From Bacteroidales bacterium (GTDB lineage: Bacteria; Bacteroidota; Bacteroidia; Bacteroidales; P3), in assembly GCA_017542345.1 (NCBI GenBank), contig JAFXXI010000004.1, forward strand, positions 1-41,315: a stretch of 41,315 nucleotides of DNA, in the 5' to 3' direction. This document shows, piece by piece, positions 9,303-16,375 of the stretch; positions within the stretch are counted from its first letter, which is position 1, and the number at the start of each line of letters is the position of its first letter. Under the pieces are notes generated by a model. The model was not told where the DNA came from. It worked only from the letters and a program-made list of their open reading frames with translations, and searched no databases. The translations under genes and the position numbers were made by a program.

Positions 9303-9896
9303 TCAGTAGGGCCAAAGGCCGCTGTAAATGTCAAATCTCGGGGCACAGGTCCCGTACCATCCGTAGCCGTAGGGGTATGGCGGAAGGGTGCCGTAACGGT
9401 CATGCACAATATGGAAGTGCATCTCCAACAAGCTCCCCTGCGGGAACTCATAGGCCAGCCCGCCGCTCACGGCGGTAGCCTGCACCGGCAGGGCCCCGTC
9501 GAGCCACAGCGGCTGTGCGAAACCCGTCACATGCACCGCCGAAGCCCACAGCCACAACCGGTCGGTGGCCCGATAGCTGGCTTTGGCCCACAGCGCCCCG
9601 AGACGGGTACCCTGTTTACGGGGAGCCAGGCTCGTAGGTCCATAGCCATGCAATTCGTAGCCGTCCAGCAAGCTGCCCGCCGCGGCAAAGCCGCCGCTGA
9701 CCTTCATCCGCTCGCTGGCCTTCAGCTCCACGCTCGGAGCCACCCACGACAGCGCCTGTGTACGGCCGAAGCCCGCCGCCACGGTGGCACCTGTCGACAG
9801 GTGTACATCGTAACGCGACGTGTCGGCCTCCTGGCCCGCGGCTCCCACCGCCAAGGCCAGCACCAGTATCGTCACTATCAGCCACTTTTTATGCAT
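9303..9896 (-). CDS. Small exported protein of unknown function
   Basis: I start at the ATG at 9896 (197 residues), because MHKKWLIVTILVLALAVGAA is a clean signal peptide with the cut likely before QEADTS; an ATG six codons upstream would spoil it. The mature part has alternating hydrophobic and polar residues with many Gly and aromatics (VHLSTGATVAAGFG, LGALWAKASYRA, LLEMHFHIVHDRYG), as in small outer-membrane beta-barrels. It ends in a Tyr/Gly/Pro-rich tail with a terminal aromatic residue (GLWPY), which also suits a barrel protein. I do not recognise a named family. DUF4290 begins 14 bp downstream, so they probably share a transcript. Confidence 0.65.
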   Translation of the reverse strand: MHKKWLIVTILVLALAVGAAGQEADTSRYDVHLSTGATVAAGFGRTQALSWVAPSVELKASERMKVSGGFAAAGSLLDGYELHGYGPTSLAPRKQGTRLGALWAKASYRATDRLWLWASAVHVTGFAQPLWLDGALPVQATAVSGGLAYEFPQGSLLEMHFHIVHDRYGTLPPYPYGYGWYGTCAPRFDIYSGLWPY

Positions 9897-9952
9897 TATT
9901 TTTCTATAACGCACCCTCGCCCGTAATATTGTATTTAAGCCTAAATTAATAG

Positions 9953-9980
9953 TTAGGGCGGCACCTCAGCGCCGCCCTAA
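9953..9980. terminator. GC-rich hairpin between two minus-strand genes
   Basis: A perfect 10-bp stem (TTAGGGCGGC with GCCGCCCTAA) around an 8-base loop. It lies just after the broken T9SS-tail gene and before the exported-protein gene. On the minus strand it is followed by an A/T-rich stretch rather than a pure T run, so termination is likely but not certain. Confidence 0.55.
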
Positions 9981-10049
9981 TGTAAACAACCTCAGATAGA
10001 TTCTGTGTCTGTCCAATTTGCTCTCCTCTTGCCTCCTTGTCTTTGGACA

Positions 10050-10263
10050 TCATCTTATCACCACTATCTTCTTGGCCGGATAGTGGCCGACTTTAATCAT
10101 GTAAGTGCCACTGGCGGGGACTTCAAAGCGCAGCAGCGCGTCGTTGTCCTGTTTCGTGGCCAGCATGCGCCCGTTCACATCATACAGCGTCACAACACGA
10201 CCGTCAGCGCCCTCCACCCCAGCGGCGACGAGCACCACGAATAAGAATAACGTTTTTCTTCAT
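10050..10263 (-). pseudogene. Signal peptide fused to a T9SS type A tail, frameshifted
   Basis: The last ~57 codons encode a complete T9SS type A sorting tail: VTLYDVNGRMLA, FEVPASGTYMIKVG and the terminal KKIVVIR. An ATG at 10263 opens MKKNVILI, then runs out of frame to a stop after 19 codons. Shifting frame near 10239-10241 gives MKKNVILI followed by VVLVAAGVEGADG, a good signal peptide running straight into the tail with no passenger domain. A GTG at 10238 could start a 62-residue product without a proper signal. The tail resembles that of the LRR protein at 19.8-21.5 kb (both contain VEGADG before the VYD/LYD strand). I read it as a secreted-protein gene that lost its passenger and its frame. 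A sequencing error at the shift cannot be excluded, but would still leave no passenger. Confidence 0.6.
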
Positions 10264-10429
10264 AGGATTATGCTTTGGATTGATATATACAGAATAATTC
10301 CGAACCAACCAAAAAAAAGAAGGACGAGGTGAGACGGATGACGTGTGCTTTATTTTACGGATTTTTCCTATTTAACATAACCCAAAAAGCGGCGTTTGTA
10401 ACAGGTTCATATACAGCTTACTAAAGCAC

Positions 10430-10495
10430 CAGGTCTTACTCAAGTCTTACTCCCCTCCTACTCCTCTCCTACTAAACTCCTAGTAATGTAAGAGT
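10430..10495. repeat. Degenerate 11-bp tandem array (element A)
   Basis: Six consecutive 11-base units. The first five end in the pattern TCYTASt: CAGGTCTTACT, CAAGTCTTACT, CCCCTCCTACT, CCTCTCCTACT, AAACTCCTAGT; the sixth, AATGTAAGAGT, is divergent. It occupies the 380-bp gene-free stretch 10264-10645, which otherwise holds only the SPFH terminator and A/T-rich sequence. Two further arrays with the same period but other unit sequences are at 18308 and 40900. Confidence 0.7.
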
Positions 10496-10582
10496 TAAGA
10501 AGCCGATAATAAGGCGTTTTTAACGTTTAATTAACAATTTGAAGTCAACTGCAATGGAGGTTACCCCCGTTGGCGCGGCGAC

Positions 10583-10626
10583 AAAAAAAGGCCCGCCGAC
10601 ACGCTTGATGGCGCGCCGACGGGCTT
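10583..10626 (-). terminator. Rho-independent terminator of the SPFH gene
   Basis: Read on the minus strand, AAGCCCGTCGGC and GCCGGCGGGCC-like arms pair (with G-U pairs and one bulge) and are followed directly by seven T. It begins about 20 bases after the SPFH stop codon, so the SPFH transcript very probably ends here and does not run into the broken T9SS gene. Confidence 0.8.
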
Positions 10627-10645
10627 AAAGGTTCAACGAGGTCCT

Positions 10646-11443
10646 CTACTTGATGTCGATGAAGGGCACCGAGTTGCCGAGCATGTACTGCGGCATCTTG
10701 CCGTCCCACTTCTGCACGGCCTCGTAGTTGACAAGCTTGGGGTTGCGCTCCAAGGCGTTGGCTTTGATGCGCATAGCCTCGGCGTCGGCCTCGGCCTTGA
10801 TCTTGGTCTGCTTGGCCTGCTCCTCGACCTGGATGGTCACGTTCTTGGCTTTCAGGGCGTTCTGTTCGGCGACCTGCTTGTCCTTGATGGCGTTCTCAAA
10901 CTCGTCGTCGAAGTCAATATTGACCAGTTGGAACTGGATGTTGGTGAAATAGTTGCTGTCGAGGGTACGGCGCAAGGTGAGTTCGATCTCGCGGCGCACG
11001 GCGTCGCGGTTCTCCACTATTTCGGTGGCGGCAAAGTTGCCGAAGCTCTGCTTCATGGCCGAGCGGACAAAAGGCACCACAATGCGGGTGTGATAGTCGT
11101 CGCCCACATTTTTCATAAGCTTGCTAACGTTCTCGCGCACAAGGTCATAGTTGATGGTATACTCCACTTCGGAGGTCTGCACGTCACGCGTGTAGCTGTT
11201 CTCCTTGCCGTCGAACTTTTTCTGCTGCACGTTGACCTTCTTGACGGTCTGGATGAAGGGGATCTTGAAGTGCAAGCCGTCCTCGACCACGGTGTCGTTC
11301 ATCTTGCCGAAGGTGGCCAAGACTCCGCGCTCGGTCGAACGGATGGTGTAGAACGAAGAGAAGAAGACAATGATTGCTACCAGCGCCAAAGCGCCCCACA
11401 GGATGTAGCGTCCCATCTGTTTGTCGGTTCTGTACTGACTCAT
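10646..11443 (-). CDS. SPFH/prohibitin-family membrane protein
   Basis: 265 residues. One transmembrane helix lies near residues 12-32 (YILWGALALVAIIVFFSSFY), with a short basic N-terminus inside. An SPFH domain follows, starting TIRSTERGVLATFGKMNDTV and continuing through EDGLHFKIPFIQTVKKVNVQ. The last third is a charged, Ala-rich coiled coil (EEQAKQTKIKAEADAEAMRI). Family members form large ring or cage assemblies on membranes and often protect membrane proteins from FtsH-type proteolysis; that role is by family only. It sits 64 bp after the RluA-type gene and ends in its own terminator. Confidence 0.88.
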   Translation of the reverse strand: MSQYRTDKQMGRYILWGALALVAIIVFFSSFYTIRSTERGVLATFGKMNDTVVEDGLHFKIPFIQTVKKVNVQQKKFDGKENSYTRDVQTSEVEYTINYDLVRENVSKLMKNVGDDYHTRIVVPFVRSAMKQSFGNFAATEIVENRDAVRREIELTLRRTLDSNYFTNIQFQLVNIDFDDEFENAIKDKQVAEQNALKAKNVTIQVEEQAKQTKIKAEADAEAMRIKANALERNPKLVNYEAVQKWDGKMPQYMLGNSVPFIDIK

Positions 11444-11507
11444 GATATTGATTGTTTTAAGGGTTTCTTATTCTTGTGTTTACGGGGTTTCCGGAGAATC
11501 TGTGCCG

Positions 11508-12377
11508 CTAAAGCTCCATCAGCTTGAGGAAGGCGGCGGGGACGGGAGTCTCGAACTTGAGGCGACGGCCGGTGACAGGGTGGGTGAAGCAGAGGCGGAA
11601 GGCGTGGAGACAGAGGCGGTTGACGGGCGAGAGGTCGTCCTTGTAGCCGTACATGGGGTCGTGCACCACGGGGTGCTGCAGGTCGCGCAAGTGGACACGG
11701 ATCTGGTTGCGGCGGCCGGTGTCGAGCTTGAGTTCCACCAGGCTGTAGCGACGCGAGGTCTGCTTCACTTCGTAGTGCGTCACGGCCAGTTTGCCGCCGT
11801 TGTCGACGGGCGACGAGAGCACGCAGTACTCGCCGTCGGTGAACCACGAACGCACCTCTCCCCTACTGGGCTCCAGGTGGCCCCAGGCCACGGCCACATA
11901 GCGGCGGTCGAAGACCATGCCCTTCCAATCTTCCTCGAACTTCTGGCTCACCTCCTTGCTCTTGCTTACCACCATCAGGCCGGAGGTGTCGCGGTCGAGG
12001 CGGTGGACGATATGGGCGTGGCAGCGCTGGTGGCAGGCGTCGAGGTACTGGTTGAGGACGGTGATGACGGTCTTGTCGTTGGGGTGCTTGCTGTAGCTGA
12101 GCAGGCCCTCGTGCTTGTTGACCACCAGCAGGTGCTGGTCCTCGTAGACGATGTCAAGGTCGCGCGGGCGCAGGCGGTCTTTGCCGCTGGCCTTCTCGAC
12201 AGAGACCTTCATCCCTTTCTGCAAGGGGAAGTTGAACTGCGACGTGCGGCGGCCGTCGACATAGACATTGTGCGCCAGCAGTTCCTTGACACTGGTGCGG
12301 CTGCTGTCGGGCATCTGCGCCATCAGAAACTCCAGTAACTCCTTCGGTTCAACGACGATATATTCTTGTTTCTTCAT
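11508..12377 (-). CDS. RluA-family RNA pseudouridine synthase with S4 domain
   Basis: Isomerises uridine to pseudouridine in rRNA or tRNA. I start at the ATG at 12377 (289 residues, MKKQEYIVVEP), because the earlier ATG at 12440 would add 21 residues across the parS-like site and into the neighbour. An S4-like RNA-binding region spans about 25-60 (SSRTSVKELLAHNVYVDGR). The catalytic motif HRLDRDTSGLMV is at 125-136, with Asp128 the nucleophile. RluC, RluD and other RluA types cannot be told apart here, so the target base is open. A parS-like 16-mer lies immediately before the start codon. The gene follows the YbaK/ProX gene by 34 bp. Confidence 0.93.
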   Translation of the reverse strand: MKKQEYIVVEPKELLEFLMAQMPDSSRTSVKELLAHNVYVDGRRTSQFNFPLQKGMKVSVEKASGKDRLRPRDLDIVYEDQHLLVVNKHEGLLSYSKHPNDKTVITVLNQYLDACHQRCHAHIVHRLDRDTSGLMVVSKSKEVSQKFEEDWKGMVFDRRYVAVAWGHLEPSRGEVRSWFTDGEYCVLSSPVDNGGKLAVTHYEVKQTSRRYSLVELKLDTGRRNQIRVHLRDLQHPVVHDPMYGYKDDLSPVNRLCLHAFRLCFTHPVTGRRLKFETPVPAAFLKLMEL

Positions 12378-12393
12378 TGTTTCGCGTGGAACA
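12378..12393. other. parS-like site, TGTTTCGCGTGGAACA
   Basis: Reverse complement TGTTCCACGCGAAACA, which differs from the common parS form TGTTCCACGTGAAACA at one base. It is about 2.3 kb from the proposed origin. A second copy with 15 of 16 bases the same lies at 28667-28682. Confidence 0.55.
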
Positions 12394-12411
12394 TCAAATT
12401 GTGTTGGGTTA

Positions 12412-12915
12412 TCAACAATTGGGGTCGTACAAATCAACAACTTCGTAAGGGTTCCCTACCTCTTTGATGAACTTCAACATGTCGTCGCGACTTATCACCA
12501 GCGAGGCGCGGTTGTCGTTGGGGTGGAAGCTCACCTTCTCGGCGTTGAGAAGGTTGCGGTCGACGAAGAGGGTGACCTCGTGGTTGAGGTCGTTGACGAG
12601 CGTGAACAGTGACACCGAGCCGGGCTTCACGCCAAGGTAGCGCATCATGCGCTCAGGACTGGCAAAGGAGAGCTTGCCCTGGTGCAGACGGTGCTCCATG
12701 TCGTGGATGTCCATGGGGAAGCGACTGTCCATGATGACCAGGTAGTGGCGGTTGCCTTTGTGGTTGCGGAAGAAGAGGTTTTTGCAAAGTGTAGTGCCCT
12801 CGCCGCGGTAGAACTGGGCGGCAATCTCGATAGTGGGTGCCTCGGGATGCTCATAGTAGTCGAAAGGTATCTGCATCCGCTCCAAGGCCTCGTATACTTG
12901 CGGTTGTCCTATCAT
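12412..12915 (-). CDS. YbaK/ProX-type aminoacyl-tRNA editing protein
   Basis: Free-standing trans-editing domain that deacylates mischarged tRNA; close relatives (ProX/PrdX) clear Ala-tRNA-Pro. I start at the ATG at 12915 (167 residues, MIGQPQVYEALER), because the upstream ATG at 12939 falls inside the -7 box at 12944-12937 and would not be in the message. Family features are YYEHPEAPTIE, the LCKNLFFRNHKGNRHYLVIM segment with its conserved Lys, and the Gly-rich GVKPGSVSLFTLVND segment. It shares a short divergent promoter region with the AlkZ-related gene. Confidence 0.88.
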   Translation of the reverse strand: MIGQPQVYEALERMQIPFDYYEHPEAPTIEIAAQFYRGEGTTLCKNLFFRNHKGNRHYLVIMDSRFPMDIHDMEHRLHQGKLSFASPERMMRYLGVKPGSVSLFTLVNDLNHEVTLFVDRNLLNAEKVSFHPNDNRASLVISRDDMLKFIKEVGNPYEVVDLYDPNC

Positions 12916-12936
12916 TGCTGTCGTCGTTTCGGGGTG

Positions 12937-12944
12937 CAAAGATA
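12937..12944 (-). promoter_or_regulatory. -7 box TATCTTTG of the editing-protein gene
   Basis: Matches TAnnTTTG on the minus strand and sits about 22 bases before the chosen start at 12915, which fixes that start choice. Confidence 0.7.
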
Positions 12945-12952
12945 CACTTTAT

Positions 12953-12984
12953 TTTTCACATATCGGAGAAAATGCGTATTTTTG
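12953..12984 (+). promoter_or_regulatory. Promoter of the AlkZ-related gene
   Basis: TTTT at 12953-12956, a 20-bp spacer and TATTTTTG at 12977-12984. The start codon is 21 bases downstream. The -33 region lies only 8 bp from the -7 box of the opposite promoter, so the two promoters probably compete. Confidence 0.7.
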
Positions 12985-13005
12985 CAGTCCGATTACGATT
13001 ACGCC

Positions 13006-13671
13006 ATGAAGAAAAAAATACATGATTGCCCGGAACTGATGGAAGCTATCGAGCAGATGGGATTCCTGCCGCTGCTCGAGGGCAGCGTGCCGGGGTTCTC
13101 GGCCGACGAGATGATAGCGCCGGAGTGCCGCTACAAGCTTCTGGACGACGGCAGCTGGGACTGGCCGCTGTGGGACTGGAAAGGACCCATCGTCACCGAA
13201 GGGCATTTCGCCTACGGCAAGTTCTTCGACAGCAAGGCAGGATTCATAACCATGGATTGGTGGCCCGACCTCTGCAACTGGCGCCGCAGCCGTCATCCCC
13301 TGCCCGACGAGGAGAGCGTGGAAGGTGTAATCCTGGAGGTGCTGCAGGTGAACGGCAGCATGATTACACGCGAACTGCGGTCGGCCTGCGGATTCAACGG
13401 TAATAAGATGCGTTCGCGATTCGACAGCTATGTGACCCGCCTGCAGATGGCATGCCGCGTGGTGACGGAGGACTTTGTATATCCCCACGACAAACACGGC
13501 AACCGCTACGGCTGGGGATGGGCACTGCTGAACACACCCGAGCGCCTCTTCGGCCGCGAGGCATGCCAATGCGACCGCAGCCCCGAAGAAAGCTACAAGA
13601 GGCTGAAGAAGCAACTAAAAAAACTGCTTCCCGGAGCTACCGAGAAGCAGTTAGAGAAGTTGATAGGGTAA
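13006..13671 (+). CDS. AlkZ-related protein, Bacteroidales conserved
   Basis: 221 residues starting MKKKIHDCPELMEAIEQMGF, cytoplasmic. It resembles proteins labelled AlkZ-related in Bacteroidales, i.e. similar to part of the winged-helix YcaQ/AlkZ DNA glycosylases; I recall that naming and cannot check it here. Visible features are a Trp-rich block (DGSWDWPLWDWKGPIV), a GKFFDSKAGFITMDWWPD segment, a helix-turn-helix-like MITRELRSACGF, and YGWGWALLNTPE. The C-terminus is Lys-rich. DNA repair is a family guess, not shown. It is the only plus-strand gene left of the proposed origin and ends 5 bp from the nadA stop. Confidence 0.75.
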   Translation: MKKKIHDCPELMEAIEQMGFLPLLEGSVPGFSADEMIAPECRYKLLDDGSWDWPLWDWKGPIVTEGHFAYGKFFDSKAGFITMDWWPDLCNWRRSRHPLPDEESVEGVILEVLQVNGSMITRELRSACGFNGNKMRSRFDSYVTRLQMACRVVTEDFVYPHDKHGNRYGWGWALLNTPERLFGREACQCDRSPEESYKRLKKQLKKLLPGATEKQLEKLIG

Positions 13672-13676
13672 CCTTT

Positions 13677-14630
13677 TTACTTGATTATTCCTAACTGGCG
13701 GCTCATGTCGATCATCCGCACGATGGGACGGCGCGCCGCCTCAATCATATCCGAAGACATCGTGATTTCCGGTTTCATGTCGCGCAGGCAACGATAGAGT
13801 TTCTCGAGGGTGTTAAGTTTCATATAGGCACAGTCGTCGCAAGCGCAATTCTTGTTGTCGCGCAGGGTAATGAACTCCTTGTCCGGGTTCTCGCGCTTCA
13901 TCTCATAGAGAATGCCTGTCTCGGTAGCCACTATGAATTTCTTAGCATCGCTGGCCTTAATGTAATTGAGCATTGCCTTGGTAGAACCGATGAAGTCGGC
14001 TACCTTAAGCAACGCGGGGTTGCACTCGGGGTGGGCAATGACAGGTGCGTCGGGATGTTCAGCTTTCAACATCAAAACAGCCTCGGCCTGCATGGCGTCG
14101 TGTACAGTGCATACACCGTTCCACAGCACCATTTTCCTTCCTGTTACCTGGTTGATATATCCGCCAAGGTTACGGTCGGGTGCAAAGATTATCTTCTGGT
14201 CTTCCGGCAGCGATCGCACCAGTTTTTCGGCATTTCCGCTAGTGCATATAAGGTCGCTGAGGGCTTTTATCTCGGCAGAACAATTGACATAACTGATCAC
14301 CATGTGATCGGGGTGCTGTTTTTTGAAGGCGGCAAACTCTTCTGCCTTGCAGCTCTCAGCCAAAGAACAACTGGCCTCCATATCCGGCAACAGTACCTTG
14401 CATTGTGGGTTTAATATTTTGGCAGTTTCGGCCATGAAATGAACACCGCAAAAAACAATGATATCGGCAGTGGCCTCTTGGGCTTTCTGTGCCAACGCCA
14501 AACTATCGCCTACATAGTCCGATAGTTCCTGTATCTCGTGACGCTGATAATAGTGTCCCAGAATAACAGCGTTCTTTTCCTTCTTCAAGCGAATTATTTC
14601 CTGTTTCAATTCATTGTCTTTCATAGCCAT
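13677..14630 (-). CDS. nadA: Quinolinate synthase
   Basis: Condenses iminoaspartate with dihydroxyacetone phosphate to quinolinate in de novo NAD synthesis, using a [4Fe-4S] cluster. 317 residues. The likely cluster ligands are Cys88 (LPDMEASCSL), Cys203 (HPECNPAL) and Cys267 (CDDCAYMK). Other family segments are GHYYQRHEIQELSDYVGDS and SYVNCSAEIKALSD. The nadB and nadC partners are not in the window. The start may be the first ATG (14630) or the third codon ATG (14624). The -7 box at 14658-14651 gives a very short leader. It is the first gene on the left side of the origin-like region. Confidence 0.97.
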   Translation of the reverse strand: MAMKDNELKQEIIRLKKEKNAVILGHYYQRHEIQELSDYVGDSLALAQKAQEATADIIVFCGVHFMAETAKILNPQCKVLLPDMEASCSLAESCKAEEFAAFKKQHPDHMVISYVNCSAEIKALSDLICTSGNAEKLVRSLPEDQKIIFAPDRNLGGYINQVTGRKMVLWNGVCTVHDAMQAEAVLMLKAEHPDAPVIAHPECNPALLKVADFIGSTKAMLNYIKASDAKKFIVATETGILYEMKRENPDKEFITLRDNKNCACDDCAYMKLNTLEKLYRCLRDMKPEITMSSDMIEAARRPIVRMIDMSRQLGIIK

Positions 14631-14639
14631 TTTTCATTG

Positions 14640-15050
14640 ATTTGGAAATGCAAAGATAAGAAAAAAAATATTTCTTCCACTGACTTTTCCAACAATAAAT
14701 AATAAATACTTTTATATTTCTTTAATTTTTTTCTTTTCTTTTATGGATGTTAATTCTGTTAATAAGCATATAATGGAAACAATCATGTATTTTTCTTTCC
14801 ACATTAATTAACACTGAATTCAACATCTAAAGCTATAGATTATTAGAGTTTTTGAGTTTTATCAACATCATTGTGAAAAATGATATAACAGGTGAATGTT
14901 GATTGTCAAAATACGAAGTTACAAATGGTAATTCTGTTGATATTGGCATAAAAAAAACGGTGTTTTTCAACAGTCAAATTTTTTCAACATCGCTACTGAC
15001 AACAATTAACACGTTTACCAACGCCAATTTGTTGATAAGATAGTTTTGGC
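14640..15050. other. Candidate chromosomal replication origin (oriC)
   Basis: About 410 bp with no gene, far more A/T-rich than the flanks, with long T/A runs near 14660-14750. Nine DnaA-box-like nonamers lie between 14757 and 15038: TGTTAATAA 14757, CTTTCCACA 14795, AATTCAACA 14817, TTATCAACA 14859, TGTTGATTG 14897, TGTTGATAT 14935, TTTTCAACA 14964, TTTTCAACA 14981, TGTTGATAA 15030. Most are variants of TTWTCAACA on one strand or the other. Transcription diverges: 16 of 17 genes to the left are on the minus strand, and most to the right are on plus. mnmG (gidA), often origin-linked, is at 28.7 kb. No dnaA gene is present, so this rests on pattern alone. Confidence 0.6.
14651..14658 (-). promoter_or_regulatory. 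-7 box TATCTTTG of nadA
   Basis: TAnnTTTG match on the minus strand, 21 bases before the nadA start. No clear TTTG stands at the -33 distance, where the sequence is a long A/T run. Confidence 0.65.
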
Positions 15051-15075
15051 GTATGCTTCTTTTATTGTACCTTTG
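15045..15075 (+). promoter_or_regulatory. Promoter of rpiB-deoC
   Basis: TTTG at 15045-15048, a 19-bp spacer and TACCTTTG at 15068-15075, a full match to the Bacteroidota consensus. The rpiB ATG is at 15110. An in-frame ATG at 15053 lies upstream of the transcription start and is therefore rejected as the start. Confidence 0.8.
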
Positions 15076-15109
15076 CAATCAGAAAAGTAACGAAATAATT
15101 TATAAGGCA

Positions 15110-15553
15110 ATGAGTGAAATTATTCCTATAGCTTGCGATCATGCCGGCTATGAACTGAAGCTGAAAGTCATCGACCACCTGCGGAAGCGTGGGTTCGATG
15201 TGAAGGATTGCGGCACCAACAGCACCGACAGTTGCGACTATCCCGACTTCGCCCATCAAGTGGGTTCCGCCCTCAACAAAGGCGAATATAAGCGTGGCAT
15301 AGTCATTTGCGGCAGTGGTAACGGTGTGCAAATGACTGTCAACAAGTATCCCAACGTGCGTTGCGCCTTGTGCTGGACACCTGAGATTGCCCATCTCGGC
15401 CGTCAGCACAACGACTGCAACTGTATCTCCATGCCTGCCCGCTTCATCAGTGAGGAAACGGCACTGGCTATCGTCGACGAGTATCTCGACACTCCCTTCG
15501 AGGGTGGCCGCCACCAGCGCAGAGTAGAGAAAATCAACCAGTGCCTTAAATAA
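15110..15553 (+). CDS. rpiB: Ribose-5-phosphate isomerase B
   Basis: Interconverts ribose-5-phosphate and ribulose-5-phosphate in the pentose phosphate pathway. 147 residues from the ATG at 15110 (MSEIIPIACDHAGYELK). Family features are the CDHAGYELK phosphate-binding start, YPDFAHQV, the GIVICGSGNGVQMTVNK loop and CWTPEIAHLGRQHNDCNCIS. LacA/RpiB-family relatives acting on other sugar phosphates cannot be wholly excluded. deoC starts three bases after the stop, so the two are co-transcribed; deoC products feed the same sugar-phosphate pool. Confidence 0.93.
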   Translation: MSEIIPIACDHAGYELKLKVIDHLRKRGFDVKDCGTNSTDSCDYPDFAHQVGSALNKGEYKRGIVICGSGNGVQMTVNKYPNVRCALCWTPEIAHLGRQHNDCNCISMPARFISEETALAIVDEYLDTPFEGGRHQRRVEKINQCLK

Positions 15554-15556
15554 GCC

Positions 15557-16318
15557 ATGGATACCGCATTGGCACGCAAGGTGTTCGGCTGCATCGACAA
15601 TACCACGCTGAACGCCACAGACAACAATGCCTCGGTCGAGGCCTTCTGCCGTAGGACCAAACTTCTGACACTCAGCACAGACCGCAACCCAATCCATGTG
15701 GCTGCGGTCTGTGTCTACCCGCGCTTTGTTGCCCGTGCTCATAAGGTTCTAGAAGGCAGCGGCATCAGTGTGGCCTCGGTGGCCGGCGCCTTCCCCCATG
15801 GACAACTCCCTTTGCCGATCAAGGTCGACGAAGTACGCTATGCTGTTGACCAAGGGGCCGACGAGGTGGACATCGTCATCAACCGTGGTCTGTTGCTGGC
15901 AGACGAGGACAATGCCGTTCGTGACGAGGTGGCGGCAATGAAGACTGCCTGTGGCGACAAGACGTTGAAAGTCATACTTGAAACAGGTGAACTCCCCTCC
16001 CCTGCCCTCATCGCCAAGGCGGCACAACTGGCTATCGATGGAGGTGCCGACTTCATTAAGACTTCCACTGGCAAGATTGCCACTGGTGCAACCCTTGATG
16101 CGGCCGAAATTATGTTAAACGTCATTAACGATAATCTTAAAAAAACTAAAAATTCCGTCGGCTTCAAGGCCGCGGGAGGCATCCGAAAACCCGAAGATGC
16201 CCTTGCCTATGCCGAATTGGCCACGCGCATTCTCGGGGAAGAATACATTAATAAACAGACATTTAGAATAGGTGCGAGCAGTCTGACCGAGGCTATGCAT
16301 TCACTTTTAACATTTTAA
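15557..16318 (+). CDS. deoC: Deoxyribose-phosphate aldolase
   Basis: Splits 2-deoxyribose-5-phosphate into glyceraldehyde-3-phosphate and acetaldehyde in deoxynucleoside catabolism. 253 residues. The Schiff-base Lys lies in DFIKTSTGK, the second active-site Lys in SVGFKAAGGIR, and an Asp in EVDIVINRG. The TLKVILETGEL strand is typical. The start is three bases after rpiB. A hairpin-like TTGGC/GCCAA inverted repeat at 16321-16336 follows the stop and may end the transcript, while also lying in the promoter of the next gene. Confidence 0.95.
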   Translation: MDTALARKVFGCIDNTTLNATDNNASVEAFCRRTKLLTLSTDRNPIHVAAVCVYPRFVARAHKVLEGSGISVASVAGAFPHGQLPLPIKVDEVRYAVDQGADEVDIVINRGLLLADEDNAVRDEVAAMKTACGDKTLKVILETGELPSPALIAKAAQLAIDGGADFIKTSTGKIATGATLDAAEIMLNVINDNLKKTKNSVGFKAAGGIRKPEDALAYAELATRILGEEYINKQTFRIGASSLTEAMHSLLTF

Positions 16319-16319
16319 T

Positions 16320-16352
16320 TTTGGCATAATCGCCAAAAAATTCGTTACTTTG
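16320..16352 (+). promoter_or_regulatory. Promoter of the serine palmitoyltransferase gene
   Basis: TTTG at 16320-16323, a 21-bp spacer and TTACTTTG at 16345-16352 (one mismatch to TAnnTTTG). The inverted repeat TTGGC-ATAATC-GCCAA (16321-16336) overlaps the -33 box and could be an operator or the deoC terminator. Confidence 0.7.
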
Positions 16353-16375
16353 CACTTTAAATTAACAATTAAAGT

